Both the position numbers and the translations under genes were made by a program. Shown here one piece after another: positions 34,431-44,352 of a stretch of DNA of 64,000 bases. The DNA lies in contig NZ_JAXOFX010000013.1 in NCBI RefSeq assembly GCF_034427655.1, positions 61,782 through 125,781 of the forward strand, given 5' to 3'. The notes beneath the pieces were generated by a model. It made no database searches, had not been told where the DNA came from, and saw nothing but the letters and a program-made list of their open reading frames with translations. Numbering within the stretch: position 1 is the first letter of the stretch; each line of letters begins with the position of its first letter. This stretch comes from Robertmurraya_A mangrovi (GTDB lineage: Bacteria > Bacillota > Bacilli > Bacillales > Cytobacillaceae).

Positions 34431-35628
34431 GTTGTTCGACTCCAAGAATCAATTTCGAAATTATTTCACTATTAGCAGACATCATGTCATCTGGAACATC
34501 TTGTCCATTTGTGATATATGCAACCCCTATTTTATATTTATCAATTAAATTAACCATTGCACCAAAGTTAGAGGTTTCATCTGCTTTGGTAAAAATAAAC
34601 TTATTAATTTTTATAATAGAAAATTGCTTATAAATGTCTTCCATATCCCTTTGTTTAGACGTTAAGGCTAGTACTAACAAAGTTTCCATTTCCTCATCAT
34701 AATTAATAACCTTTTTTAAATCTTCAACATATTGTTTATTTCGAAAGTTTCTACCAGCTGTATCAATTAGCACAACATCAAAATCTCTAAAAGTATCACA
34801 AGCATTTTTAAAATCTTCAAGGTTATAACAAACTTCTAGAGGAATGGATAGGATTTTCGCATAAGTCTTTAGTTGTTCAATTGCTCCGATTCGATACGTA
34901 TCAGTGGTGATAAGCGCAACCTTCTTTTTATATTTCAAAGCACAATCGGCTGCTATTTTTGCTAAAGTAGTGGTTTTTCCCACTCCCGTAGGACCTACTA
35001 CATTTACATACTTTTTCTCAAAAGTGATTTCGCCATAACTGTATGGGGAAAATCTGTTATTTAATTCATTTTTTGCCCATTCAATTATGACCTCATCTGT
35101 ATGATTGGCACCGTCTACATACCATTTTTCTAAGAGTAAAGATAATAATTCATCTTTTATATGAGGACTAACTTCTTGGTCCGCTAGTCGTCTATTTATC
35201 TTTTGTATCGGTTCAGGATATAAAAATTGAACGGATTCTTGACCATTTGTATTCGGAATGTTTTTTACTAAATCCTTTAAATCCGCTAGTTCTTTTAATA
35301 AATCCGTTGAGGATTTATCTAGTGAAGTAGGGGAAACATTTACGTTACTCTGCTTGATTGTATCAGCAACTATTGTTGGCTCTTTAATAAAATCAATCTT
35401 AGGCTGTTTAACAGGTGGTAACTTTTGTTTCTCTTTCACTTTTGGTACAGCTTTAGGTGTTGGATCCACCGCTGCTATCACTTCAACACTTCTCTTTTTA
35501 AAGAAACCTAGAAAACCACCTGTTTGGATTACCTTTGAATTTAATATAACTGCATCGTTCCCTAGTTCTACTCGAACCAAGTTCATTGCCTCAGACATTG
35601 TGGGAGCAATATATTTTTTTACCTTCAA
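34414..35628 (-). CDS. flhF: Flagellar SRP-type GTPase FlhF
   Basis: FlhF is an SRP-family GTPase that marks where flagella are built. The 404 residues comprise a basic N-terminal domain (1 to about 110), an N domain, and the G domain with GPTGVGKT at 212-219, TTDTYRIGAIEQL, VVLIDTAGR and TKADET. The start is a TTG at 35628 that shares TTGA with the flhA stop; the product begins MKVKKYIAPTMSEA, matching B. subtilis MKIKKF. It overlaps flhG by 17 bases. Confidence 0.96.
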   Translation of the reverse strand: MKVKKYIAPTMSEAMNLVRVELGNDAVILNSKVIQTGGFLGFFKKRSVEVIAAVDPTPKAVPKVKEKQKLPPVKQPKIDFIKEPTIVADTIKQSNVNVSPTSLDKSSTDLLKELADLKDLVKNIPNTNGQESVQFLYPEPIQKINRRLADQEVSPHIKDELLSLLLEKWYVDGANHTDEVIIEWAKNELNNRFSPYSYGEITFEKKYVNVVGPTGVGKTTTLAKIAADCALKYKKKVALITTDTYRIGAIEQLKTYAKILSIPLEVCYNLEDFKNACDTFRDFDVVLIDTAGRNFRNKQYVEDLKKVINYDEEMETLLVLALTSKQRDMEDIYKQFSIIKINKFIFTKADETSNFGAMVNLIDKYKIGVAYITNGQDVPDDMMSANSEIISKLILGVEQHERSS

Positions 35629-37661
35629 TCAATGTTCACCACCCCAACGCTTTGTACTTCCACGTTCGCTTCTAATTCGTTATAGGAGAGAATTGGAATT
35701 TGCGGAAAATATCGTTCTGATAATTGTCTGACATACATTCGAACAGCCGGAGAGCATAAAACAATAGGTGTTTGCTCCATAAGTGATAACTGCTCTACAT
35801 GTGCTGCTAATGACTCTAAAATAGATTGTGAAACGGTTGGATCGAGTGATAAATAATTGCCATGCTCCGTTTGTTGGATCCCTTCAGCAATCATTTTCTC
35901 TACCCTTCCTGACACCGTTACAACTTTTAAACTATCACCGCCAGAGCTATATTGATTAGTAATTTGTCTGGCCAGCGCTTGCCTAACGTATTCAGTTAAA
36001 ACATCAGTATCCGATGTTACTTTTCCGAAATCAGCTAATGTTTCAAATATAATAGGAAGATTTCTAATAGAGACATTTTCTCGTAACAGCTTTCCTAACA
36101 CCTTTTGAACTTCCCCTACAGAAAGAGGATTAGGAGTAACTTCCTCAACTAAAATCGGATAGCTTTCTTTTATATGATCTATTAATTGTTTCGTTTCTTG
36201 TCTTCCTAATAGTTCGTGTGCATTTCCTTTAATAATCTCTGTTATATGTGTAGAAACAACTGACGGAGGATCGACAACTGTATAGCCAAAGATTTCAGCT
36301 TGTTCCTTCATTTCCTCAGTTATCCATTTAGCTGGCAGACCAAATGCAGGTTCAACGGTATCGATTCCTTCAATCGAGTCGTCTTCAATACCAGGGCTCA
36401 TGGCAAGATAATGGTCTAAAAGTAACTCACCTCTAGCCATTTCATTCCCTTTTATTTTTAGACGATATTCATTAGGTTGTAGCTGAATATTATCTCGTAT
36501 TCGAACGACAGGAATCACTAACCCCAATTCAATCGCAAGCTGCCTTCTGATCATGACGATACGATCCAGTAAGTCTCCCCCCTGATTGGAATCAGCTAAT
36601 GGAATTAAACCATATCCGAATTCAAACTCGATTGGATCGACATTTAGTAAGTTAACAACACTCTCCGGACTTTTCATTTCATCCGATTGAATTTCTTCTT
36701 CTATATCTTGTAATTGTTCTTTGTCCACACTTGGAGCCCGAGACATCATGTAACCACCGAAAATAAATAATCCTGCAATCGGACCTGTTAACAAAATACC
36801 AATTGGGGTGAATATCCCTAATAATAGGATTGTCACACCTGTTACATAAAGCATTTTAGGATAGGCAAGGAGCTGTGCAGTAATATCTTGCCCTAAATTT
36901 CCATCTGATGCAGCACGAGTAACTACAATCCCTGTTGCTGTTGAAATTAATAGTGCTGGGATTTGACTAACGATTCCATCCCCGACTGTTAACATAGAAT
37001 ATTTTGTAGCTGCATCTGCAATAGCTAAACCTTGCTGTGTCATTCCAATGACAATACCAAAAATTAAGTTGATGATAACAATGATGATACCCGCAATAGC
37101 GTCCCCTTTAACGAATTTACTGGCACCATCCATTGCTCCGTAAAAGTCTGCTTCTTTTGATACTTTTTCACGGCGTTCTCTAGCTTCATGTTCGGATATC
37201 ATCCCTGCATTTAAATCGGCATCAATACTCATTTGTTTACCTGGCATAGCATCCAATGTAAAACGAGCCGCTACCTCAGAGACACGTTCAGAACCTTTTG
37301 TTATTACAACAAACTGAATGATAATGAGGATTAAGAATACTACTAATCCGACTACTACATTTCCGCCAACAACGAATGTTCCAAATGTTTCTACTACTCC
37401 CCCTGCTTCCCCTTTGGAAAGTATGGATCTTGTAGTTGATACGTTCAATCCTAAGCGAAATAGTGTTAATAATAATAACAAGGACGGAAAGATAGAAAAT
37501 TGTAGTGGTTCATTCATATTCATGGACGTTAAGAGCACCAGTAGTGCCAAAGAAATATTGACTATAATTAACACACTCAATAACCATGATGGAAATGGAA
37601 TAATAAGCATTGCAACAATTAAAATAACACTGAGCAATACAGATAGGTCTCTGGCTGACAT
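35625..37661 (-). CDS. flhA: Flagellar export gate protein FlhA
   Basis: FlhA is the nonameric export gate of the flagellar type III system. The 678 residues have eight membrane helices in the first about 320 residues and the FHIPEP signature around TKGSERVSEVAARFTLDAMP with the following GKQMSIDADLNAG loop. A large cytoplasmic domain that docks substrate-chaperone complexes follows. The ATG at 37661 follows AGGGGAG. It lies between flhB and flhF in the standard order. Confidence 0.98.
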   Translation of the reverse strand: MSARDLSVLLSVILIVAMLIIPFPSWLLSVLIIVNISLALLVLLTSMNMNEPLQFSIFPSLLLLLTLFRLGLNVSTTRSILSKGEAGGVVETFGTFVVGGNVVVGLVVFLILIIIQFVVITKGSERVSEVAARFTLDAMPGKQMSIDADLNAGMISEHEARERREKVSKEADFYGAMDGASKFVKGDAIAGIIIVIINLIFGIVIGMTQQGLAIADAATKYSMLTVGDGIVSQIPALLISTATGIVVTRAASDGNLGQDITAQLLAYPKMLYVTGVTILLLGIFTPIGILLTGPIAGLFIFGGYMMSRAPSVDKEQLQDIEEEIQSDEMKSPESVVNLLNVDPIEFEFGYGLIPLADSNQGGDLLDRIVMIRRQLAIELGLVIPVVRIRDNIQLQPNEYRLKIKGNEMARGELLLDHYLAMSPGIEDDSIEGIDTVEPAFGLPAKWITEEMKEQAEIFGYTVVDPPSVVSTHITEIIKGNAHELLGRQETKQLIDHIKESYPILVEEVTPNPLSVGEVQKVLGKLLRENVSIRNLPIIFETLADFGKVTSDTDVLTEYVRQALARQITNQYSSGGDSLKVVTVSGRVEKMIAEGIQQTEHGNYLSLDPTVSQSILESLAAHVEQLSLMEQTPIVLCSPAVRMYVRQLSERYFPQIPILSYNELEANVEVQSVGVVNID

Positions 37662-37691
37662 GATTTTCTCCCCTAACTTGCCATAAAATAC

Positions 37692-38774
37692 TTAAATCTT
37701 CCTTTTTGTCTTATATACATAAGCAAGAATTTCTGCTACTGCTTTAAAAAATTCTTCTGGTATGGCGTTTCCTATTTCTACTTGACTATAAAGAGCTCTT
37801 GCCAATGGTCTGTTTTCAACCATAATGACATCATTCTCTTTAGCTATTAATTTAATCTTTTGAGCGACAAAATCCACACCTTTAGCAACAACAAAAGGTG
37901 CATCCGATTTGTTTTCGTCATATTTGAGTACGATCGCGTAATGGGTTGGGTTCGTTATAACCACATCGGCTTTGGGAACCTCTTGCATCATTCTTCTCAT
38001 TGCCATTTCCCTTTGGCGTTGCTTAATCTTTGATTTGATGAGAGGATCCCCTTCTGAGTTTTTATGTTCATCCTTTATGTCTTGTTTGGACATTCGGAGA
38101 TTTTTTTCGTAGTCATATTTTTGATAAAAATAGTCTAAAGCTGATAAAAATAGTAGAGCTGCAGAAGCAATTAAACCCATTTGAACAGTAATACTCGCAA
38201 TCGTTGCTAAAGAGTCCCAAATAGATTTTTGAGAAAGGATTAAAATCTCTTCTTTTCTAATCCAAAGGATTGAAAAGGCAACAACTCCAACAAAACTTAT
38301 CTTTAAAATGGACTTAAAAAGCTCGACTATGGCTCGAATGGAAAAAATTCTTTTTGCCCCTTTAATGGGGTCTAATTTTTCTAATTTAGGTTGAATTGCT
38401 TCAGTTGAAAATAGAAGACCAAACTGCATATAATTAGCTGCTACACCAGCTATTAATGCAACAATCATAATGGGTCCTAATAGTAACATCAGTTCATTTA
38501 ATATATCCATAAAAATAACAAACACGTTTTGCTCAGTCAGTTCCATTTTCATATAATCTTGAAAGGAATGACGAAATAAATAAAAGATAATCTCCAAAAA
38601 GTAACCACCAGCAAAAAATAAAAATAGAAAGACAGCCAATAACCCGATTGCCGTATTAACATCCTGACTTTTTGCCACTTGTCCTTTTTTACGAGAATCT
38701 TGACGCTTTTTAGGGGTTGCTTTTTCCGTTTTCTCACCGGCAAAGAATTGTAAATCTAATTTCACCCAGGTCAT
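37692..38774 (-). CDS. flhB: Flagellar export switch protein FlhB
   Basis: FlhB switches export from rod/hook to filament substrates by cleaving itself. The 360-residue protein has the conserved start LQFFAGEKTEKATPKKRQ, four membrane helices (about 42-66, 86-115, 150-172, 190-215) and the autocleavage site NPTH at 275-278 within VVITNPTHYAIVLKYD. The ATG at 38774 follows GGAGG. It follows fliR by 2 bases. Confidence 0.98.
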   Translation of the reverse strand: MTWVKLDLQFFAGEKTEKATPKKRQDSRKKGQVAKSQDVNTAIGLLAVFLFLFFAGGYFLEIIFYLFRHSFQDYMKMELTEQNVFVIFMDILNELMLLLGPIMIVALIAGVAANYMQFGLLFSTEAIQPKLEKLDPIKGAKRIFSIRAIVELFKSILKISFVGVVAFSILWIRKEEILILSQKSIWDSLATIASITVQMGLIASAALLFLSALDYFYQKYDYEKNLRMSKQDIKDEHKNSEGDPLIKSKIKQRQREMAMRRMMQEVPKADVVITNPTHYAIVLKYDENKSDAPFVVAKGVDFVAQKIKLIAKENDVIMVENRPLARALYSQVEIGNAIPEEFFKAVAEILAYVYKTKRKI

Positions 38775-38776
38775 TG

Positions 38777-39553
38777 TTAAGAACCTCCAATAAGAGTCAT
38801 TAGACCTCTCATAGTGGTTAACATTGTTTCAAATAATTGGGAAACAACCACCATCATGACACTCATGACAAGAATTAACACGATAAAACTCACACCAATT
38901 TTAACCGGTAGCCCTACTACAAAGACGTTTAATTGTGGTACCGTTCTGGCAACAATCCCCAATGCTACATCAACGAGAAACAAACTACCCACTACCGGGA
39001 GAGACATCTGCAAAGCAATCATAAACATGGAACTAAAGGCCTTAAGGATATACTCAATCATTGATTCTTTTCCGAAAGGGATCCACGCTTGATCCAGCGA
39101 AATAAATTGATAGCTATAATAAATTCCATCAATCATTAAATGATGTCCGTTCACAACTAGTAAAAAAAATAAAGCGATTGTATATAAATATTGACCCATT
39201 AAGGGACTTTGAGCACCCGTTTGGGGATCAATTACGTTTGCTATTGCAAATCCCATTTGAAAGTCAATAAAACCACCTGCTATTTGAATAGCTGCCAGAA
39301 TTAAATACGCTATAAAACCAATCATGATACCAACTAATGCTTCTTTTATGATTAATAAAAAGTATGCACCGTTTATTTCTAGAACCGGTGCATCAATCGT
39401 ATAAAACATAATCCAAGCTAGAAAGAAACCAAACCCAATTTTATGAGTAGTAGGAATAGATTTATATGAAAAAAGAGGCATCATTAAAAAGAATGATGTT
39501 ACTCTTACAAAAACCAATAAAAACGTAGGAAACTCTGAAAGTAAATCTAGCAT
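38777..39553 (-). CDS. fliR: Flagellar export gate protein FliR
   Basis: FliR forms the export channel core with FliP and FliQ. The 258-residue protein is highly hydrophobic, with about six membrane segments and the conserved FQMGFAIANVIDPQTGAQSP region. The start (MLDLLSEFPTFLLVFVRVTS) lies 4 bases after fliQ; its ribosome-binding site (GTAGG) is weak, so coupling to fliQ is likely. Confidence 0.96.
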   Translation of the reverse strand: MLDLLSEFPTFLLVFVRVTSFFLMMPLFSYKSIPTTHKIGFGFFLAWIMFYTIDAPVLEINGAYFLLIIKEALVGIMIGFIAYLILAAIQIAGGFIDFQMGFAIANVIDPQTGAQSPLMGQYLYTIALFFLLVVNGHHLMIDGIYYSYQFISLDQAWIPFGKESMIEYILKAFSSMFMIALQMSLPVVGSLFLVDVALGIVARTVPQLNVFVVGLPVKIGVSFIVLILVMSVMMVVVSQLFETMLTTMRGLMTLIGGS

Positions 39554-39557
39554 ATGC

Positions 39558-39827
39558 TTAGCCTACATACCTAGTTAAATTAGAAAATATTTCGGAAGCA
39601 TATGAGAGCATATGGTTTAACATCCATGGTCCAAATACGACTATCCCAAGTAAAACCGCTACAATCTTAGGAACAAAAGCAAGTGTTTGTTCTTGAATCT
39701 GAGTTGTAGCCTGAAAAATACTAACAATTAAACCGACAACCAGTGCTAGTATCAGCAAAGGACCACATATTATAATTACTGTCCATATCCCTTGTTCTGC
39801 TATTGCAATTACACCGTCTCGAGTCAT
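39558..39827 (-). CDS. fliQ: Flagellar export gate protein FliQ
   Basis: FliQ is the small hairpin membrane subunit of the export channel. The 89-residue protein has two helices and the conserved GLIVSIFQATTQIQEQTLAF, followed by PKIVAVLLGI. I place the start at the ATG at 39827 because AGGTGA abuts the ATG at 39833 and is 6 bases from this one; the length then equals that of B. subtilis FliQ. It lies between fliP and fliR. Confidence 0.96.
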   Translation of the reverse strand: MTRDGVIAIAEQGIWTVIIICGPLLILALVVGLIVSIFQATTQIQEQTLAFVPKIVAVLLGIVVFGPWMLNHMLSYASEIFSNLTRYVG

Positions 39828-39842
39828 TATCATTCACCTGCT

Positions 39843-40508
39843 TTAAAAACTATCTAGTAGAGACTTTACAACTAAATACCAACCATCTACTAAGACGAAG
39901 AGTAAAATTTTAAATGGCAATGAAATCATTACTGGTGGTAACATCATCATCCCCATTGACATAAGGATACTCGCTACAACCATATCAATAACTAGAAATG
40001 GAATGAATATCATAAATCCAATTTGAAAAGCTGTTTTAATTTCACTAATGGCAAACGCTGGAACAAGAGCCGTTAAAGGAATATCCTCAATAGATTTTGG
40101 TCGTTCTGCTTTTGAATATTCTAGAAACAAGGCTAAGTCCTTCTGTCTCGTATGTGCACTCATAAATTGCTTAAAAGGTATAACTGCACGTTCATAGGCT
40201 TCTTCAAGGTTAATCTCTTCATTAAACAATGGTGTTAACGCTTGTTCATTTACTTGTTGGAATGTTGGAGCCATGATAAAAAAGCTTAAAAATAAGGCTA
40301 ATCCTAGAATTACTTGATTAGGAGGCATCTGCTGTGTAGCAAGCGCCGTTCTGACAAAAGAAAGAACAATCACGATTCTTGTAAAGCAAGTCATTAATAC
40401 GAGAATACTAGGAGCGATGGAAAGGACGGTGAAGAGTAATAGTAATTTAACAGATGTGGCAACATTCGTTGGAGAACTATTGTTAAAAAACTCCATAAAT
40501 TCATTCAT
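39843..40508 (-). CDS. fliP: Flagellar export gate protein FliP
   Basis: FliP is the pentameric core of the export channel. The 221 residues contain RIVIVLSFVRTALATQQMPP and NQVILGLALFLSFFIMAPTF near the N-terminus, the periplasmic loop HTRQKDLALFLEYS, and the family end FQIGFMIFIPFLVIDMVVAS ... PPVMISLPFKILLFVLVDGW. The ATG overlaps the fliO stop as ATGA. Confidence 0.98.
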   Translation of the reverse strand: MNEFMEFFNNSSPTNVATSVKLLLLFTVLSIAPSILVLMTCFTRIVIVLSFVRTALATQQMPPNQVILGLALFLSFFIMAPTFQQVNEQALTPLFNEEINLEEAYERAVIPFKQFMSAHTRQKDLALFLEYSKAERPKSIEDIPLTALVPAFAISEIKTAFQIGFMIFIPFLVIDMVVASILMSMGMMMLPPVMISLPFKILLFVLVDGWYLVVKSLLDSF

Positions 40509-41173
40509 CGTTCGTCTGACCCTTTCTTCTCCATCTCATCAAATAACTTTTTTCTACCTTTTGAAATCTCTTCTAGTTGTCCTTTTAACATAGATGTAAA
40601 TGAGTTATTTTCTGTTTGTTTTTTTTCTAGATTCATATTCTTTGTTCTTTGGATGACCTTTGTCACAATATCGCTTGGTTGTACAAGCTGCTCTATTTTG
40701 CTGTTATAGTCGGAGATGATTTGACTCGTTTCTTCTTCATCATCAATTTCTTTTAACAGCTGGATATTCTCACCTACACCCAACACAAGTACACGTTTAC
40801 CTACTTTTACAATCTGTACGGAGCGATTAGCACCTAAAGTCGTTCCTCCTAGGTTTTCAACTAATTGAGAACTCTTAAATGAACGGCTTTTTTTGTTAAT
40901 AAATTTTAAAATGAAATAAAGAAGAGCAATTACAAAAAAAGTAGCGAAAATCATTTTAAAGAAATCCCAAGCATTTAACCCCACACTATTGCTAGTTTCA
41001 CTTTTTACTTGTTTCTCATCTGTTTGAGGAGATAATTTTGTATCTCCACATTTTTCAGGTTGTTCATAACAATCTTTCACACTGTTTAATTGCTCTGCAG
41101 AGGCTCCTGATATGGAGCCTATCAGAGCAATCGTAGCAAGAAGCAACACCTTTATCATTAGCTGTAATCTTTG
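40505..41173 (-). CDS. fliO: Flagellar biosynthesis protein FliO/FliZ
   Basis: FliO (called FliZ in B. subtilis) helps assemble the FliP pentamer. The product has a signal peptide (LQLMIKVLLLATIALIGSIS, likely cleaved after GASA), a short cysteine-containing extracytoplasmic segment, one membrane helix (about 70-90, FFKMIFATFFVIALLYFILK), and a cytoplasmic FliO domain (LVENLGGTTLGANRSVQIVK). The start chosen is a TTG at 41173 with GAGGTG 7 bases before; this gives 222 residues. An ATG at 41158 is the alternative. It lies between cheY and fliP and overlaps fliP by 4 bases. Confidence 0.88.
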   Translation of the reverse strand, partial: QRLQLMIKVLLLATIALIGSISGASAEQLNSVKDCYEQPEKCGDTKLSPQTDEKQVKSETSNSVGLNAWDFFKMIFATFFVIALLYFILKFINKKSRSFKSSQLVENLGGTTLGANRSVQIVKVGKRVLVLGVGENIQLLKEIDDEEETSQIISDYNSKIEQLVQPSDIVTKVIQRTKNMNLEKKQTENNSFTSMLKGQLEEISKGRKKLFDEMEKKGSDER

Positions 41174-41201
41174 CAACGGGCTGCACCTCAAATACTGTTT
41201 A

Positions 41202-41564
41202 TTAGCCTAAAGTTTTTGAAATAGCTTCAATTACGCGATCCGCTTGGAACGGCTTAACAATGAAGTCCTTAGCTCCTGCTTGGATAGCATCAATAACCAT
41301 TGCTTGTTGACCCATTGCAGAACACATGATGATTTTTGCAGCTGGGTTAATTTTTTTGATTTCCTTCAAAGCTGTAATTCCATCCATTTCTGGCATCGTA
41401 ATATCCATTGTAACTAAGTCAGGTTGAGTTTCTTTATATTTTTCAACAGCTTGTACGCCATCTGCTGCTTCACCTACAACATCGAATCCATTCTTTGTAA
41501 GAATGTCCTTAATCATCATTCGCATAAATGCTGCATCATCTACGATTAAAATTTTCTGTCCCAT
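41202..41564 (-). CDS. cheY: Chemotaxis response regulator CheY
   Basis: Phospho-CheY binds the flagellar switch and alters rotation. This single-domain 120-residue receiver has D9, D10, the phosphorylation site D54 in TMDITMPEMDG, S/T switch residue in IIMCSAMG and K104 region IVKPFQ. It lies between fliY and fliO, next to the switch genes it acts on. Confidence 0.97.
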   Translation of the reverse strand: MGQKILIVDDAAFMRMMIKDILTKNGFDVVGEAADGVQAVEKYKETQPDLVTMDITMPEMDGITALKEIKKINPAAKIIMCSAMGQQAMVIDAIQAGAKDFIVKPFQADRVIEAISKTLG

Positions 41565-41585
41565 TACTTATTACCCCCAAATGTG

Positions 41586-42893
41586 TTATCTAAGTTTTTT
41601 AATACGATCCGTTTGACTAATAATGTCTGTGACACGAACACCAAAGTTCTCATCAATGACAACCACTTCACCCTTAGCAATTAATCGGTTATTGACTAAG
41701 ATGTCAACAGGTTCACCAGCGAGCTTATCGAGTTCTATAATTGATCCCGCTGATAACTCTAAGATTTCCTTAACAGAACGTTTTGTTCTCCCAAGCTCAA
41801 CAGTCACTTGTAAAGGAATATCAAGTAACATATTTAGGTTCTTAGACTCCGATTCCTGAAGTTGATGTTGCTCAAAACTTGAGAACACTGCAGGTTGAAC
41901 ATTCGGCTGTGCAACTCCTGGATATGGCGACCCAAAATGTTGTGGTGCCATTTGATACCCCGTGCCTTGAGGCGGCATTTGGTATCCTTGATTTTGCATT
42001 GGATAGCCTTGAGGTGGTTGTTGTTGCCAGTTTCCTTGATTCATAGGTTGGTTGTCGAATGATGGGTACACAGGTTGTCCCATATTTGGTTGTTGATAGT
42101 CAGTAGGATTTGGTTGCGGAGTAAACTCCGGTACATTACTACCTATATCATTCGGAGTAACTGGCTCCGTTTCCTTCTTTTGACCCATGTCATTTTGACT
42201 AGAACTTCCTGGATTTAATAATTCGTTTACTAAACTTTTAGCGAAATTTAAAGGTAGAAGCTGCATAATATTAGAATCAATTAACTCTCCAACCTTTAAG
42301 CGGAAGGATACTTTAACTAGCATATCCTCTCCAGGAATTCTTTCTGTACCTTCTCCTTGTTGAACATCTAATAAATCAATGGACGGGGGTGAAATGTCTA
42401 CTTTTTTACTAAAGATTGTCGACATGGAAGTTGCCGAAGAACCCATCATTTGATTCATGGCTTCCTGTACGGCACTTAGCTGAATCTCACCCATTAAATC
42501 TGCTGGATTTAGACCGTCCCCACCTAACATTAAATCAGCAATGATAGCTGCGTCTGTCTGTTTTATCACTAAAAGATTGGTACCAGAAAATCCTTCTGTA
42601 TAGCTAACTTGTATAGCAACATAGGGCTGTGGAAATTCATCCCCTAGTTTATCCTTAGGCAAAACACTAACAGTCGGTGTTGTAATATCAACCTTTTGAT
42701 TTAATAATGTAGAAAGCGCGGTTGCAGAGCTACCAAAAGAAATATTACCTATCTCTCCCAAAGCATCCTGCTCCATTGACGATAAATAATCTTCTACATT
42801 TATTTCTTCTACTTGGCTATCAAAGTCATCGTCATCTGTTCCTCTTAATAGAGCATCTATTTCATCTTGAGAAAGCATGTCATCACTCACCAT
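41586..42893 (-). CDS. fliY: Flagellar switch phosphatase FliY (FliN-type C-terminus)
   Basis: FliY is part of the C-ring switch and also dephosphorylates CheY-P. The 435 residues start with a CheY-P-binding-like peptide (MLSQDEIDALLRG), then a CheC-like phosphatase domain with two signatures (EQDALGEIGNISFGSSATAL and LSAVQEAMNQMMGSSATSM). A long Q/P/N/G/M-rich linker (about 235-340) follows, then a FliN-type SpoA domain (LLDIPLQVTVELGRTKRSVK). It is about 57 residues longer than B. subtilis FliY, all in the linker. The ATG at 42893 overlaps fliM by 11 bases. Confidence 0.95.
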   Translation of the reverse strand: MVSDDMLSQDEIDALLRGTDDDDFDSQVEEINVEDYLSSMEQDALGEIGNISFGSSATALSTLLNQKVDITTPTVSVLPKDKLGDEFPQPYVAIQVSYTEGFSGTNLLVIKQTDAAIIADLMLGGDGLNPADLMGEIQLSAVQEAMNQMMGSSATSMSTIFSKKVDISPPSIDLLDVQQGEGTERIPGEDMLVKVSFRLKVGELIDSNIMQLLPLNFAKSLVNELLNPGSSSQNDMGQKKETEPVTPNDIGSNVPEFTPQPNPTDYQQPNMGQPVYPSFDNQPMNQGNWQQQPPQGYPMQNQGYQMPPQGTGYQMAPQHFGSPYPGVAQPNVQPAVFSSFEQHQLQESESKNLNMLLDIPLQVTVELGRTKRSVKEILELSAGSIIELDKLAGEPVDILVNNRLIAKGEVVVIDENFGVRVTDIISQTDRIKKLR

Positions 42894-43881
42894 CGTCGTC
42901 GCCTCCCTTCAACGTATCCAAAACTTGTATGGCAATTTTCTTGTTTAATTTTCCTGGTTGTCCTAAGAATTTAGGGATATCGCCAATTTTCATTAATAGT
43001 GGCTGGTCGATTTGCTGGTTAAGCTCAATAACATCCCCTACATCAAGCATTAAGAAATCATTAACTGATATATCTGCAGTCCCAAGTTCAACCGAGACTG
43101 GTATGGTCGCACTTTGAATCCTCTTCTCCAGCACCGCGATTTCCTCTGGCTTCCTTTCTTTCTTATCCGTCTGCATCCAGTAATGGACAGAAAGCTTAGG
43201 TATAATTGGTTCAAGGACCACATGTGGAATACAGATATTAATCATACCTGTCGTTTCTCCAATAGTAGTGTTTAAAGAAATGACTACTACTGTCTCGTTA
43301 GGAGAGACCATCTGTAAAAACTGAGGATTTACTTCAAAGTCAGACAACATAGGATCAATGTCCGCGATGGTCGACCATGCCTCACGCAAATGTTCGAAGG
43401 AACGTTCAAATGTGTTAGACATAATCCTCGTTTCGATTTCGGTTAGATTTTCAACCTTATTAATACTAGCACCTTTACCTCCTAGCATCCGATCCATCAT
43501 GGCATATGCAATGTTTGGGTTAACCTCCATTAGTATCCTTCCATCTAATGGTGGTACTTCAAAAACATTTAATACGGTCATTTTTGGGATAGACCGAATA
43601 AATTCTTCATAAGGAATTTGATCGGCAGATGCTACGGAAATTTGCACATACGTTCGTAATTGTGCTGAGAAAAAAGTAGTCAGTAATCTAGCAAAGTTTT
43701 CATGTATACGTGTTAAACTTCTAATTTGGTCCTTAGAAAAACGTAAAGCTCGTTTAAAGTCATAAGTCTTTACCTTTTTCTCGGATTGTTCTTTTTTCAG
43801 TTCATCGGCATCCATTTCACCTGTTGATAAAGCCGACAACAGAGCATCTATTTCACTTTGTGATAAAACCTCTCCAGACAT
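42883..43881 (-). CDS. fliM: Flagellar switch protein FliM
   Basis: FliM is the central C-ring protein and CheY-P receptor. The 332-residue protein has the N-terminal CheY-binding peptide LSQSEIDALLSALS, a CheC-like middle domain (YEEFIRSIPKMTVLNVFEVP, MLGGKGAS) and a C-terminal SpoA domain (PVSVELGTADISVNDFLMLD). The ATG at 43881 follows AGGAGGTGAGG. It lies between fliL and fliY. Confidence 0.97.
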   Translation of the reverse strand: MSGEVLSQSEIDALLSALSTGEMDADELKKEQSEKKVKTYDFKRALRFSKDQIRSLTRIHENFARLLTTFFSAQLRTYVQISVASADQIPYEEFIRSIPKMTVLNVFEVPPLDGRILMEVNPNIAYAMMDRMLGGKGASINKVENLTEIETRIMSNTFERSFEHLREAWSTIADIDPMLSDFEVNPQFLQMVSPNETVVVISLNTTIGETTGMINICIPHVVLEPIIPKLSVHYWMQTDKKERKPEEIAVLEKRIQSATIPVSVELGTADISVNDFLMLDVGDVIELNQQIDQPLLMKIGDIPKFLGQPGKLNKKIAIQVLDTLKGGDDDGE

Positions 43882-43926
43882 GTATCCTCACCTCCTATGG
43901 TAGTGACTTCTAATTTTAGCTGTATT

Positions 43927-44352
43927 CTATTGGAGGAGGGCTTCTGTAATATAAACTTTCACTACTTTACCTTCTTGCATTAGAGTGGTAATTTTATTTT
44001 TCAATTCTTCTTCAAACTTCAGCTGTGCTTCTTTACCTTGTAGATCCTCTGATTTTTTCTCAGACAACTCAAGAATAATGACGTTTTTCACTTGGAAATC
44101 TCTTTTTGTTAATTCTTCTGCAGACTTCTTACTATCTGTTTGAATTTTAAAAGAAATACGAATTAGTTCATCGTCTGCTAAGTTAGTCGTAATTTGTGGT
44201 ACATCTACAGATGACTTCAGCACTTCATCAATTGTAGGTTCCTTTTCCTCTCCAGTGACCTTTAACACAACCACTAGTGCAACAGCTCCAACGAGAGTTA
44301 TAGCAACAAGCAATATTAACATAATCATTAACAGCTTATTCTTTTTCATCAT
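43927..44352 (-). CDS. fliL: Flagellar basal body-associated protein FliL
   Basis: FliL is a single-pass membrane protein associated with the stators. The 141 residues show a membrane helix at about 7-30 (LLMIMLILLVAITLVGAVAL) and a periplasmic FliL domain ending GKVVKVYITEALLQ. Three tandem starts (TTG, ATG, ATG) follow GGAGG; the ATG at 44352 has the best spacing. Its start overlaps swrD by 17 bases. Confidence 0.93.
   Translation of the reverse strand: MMKKNKLLMIMLILLVAITLVGAVALVVVLKVTGEEKEPTIDEVLKSSVDVPQITTNLADDELIRISFKIQTDSKKSAEELTKRDFQVKNVIILELSEKKSEDLQGKEAQLKFEEELKNKITTLMQEGKVVKVYITEALLQ

Noticed and set aside
42722..43117. 131-codon plus-strand open frame across fliY/fliM
   Set aside because: Antisense shadow of two firmly identified genes; no ribosome-binding site.
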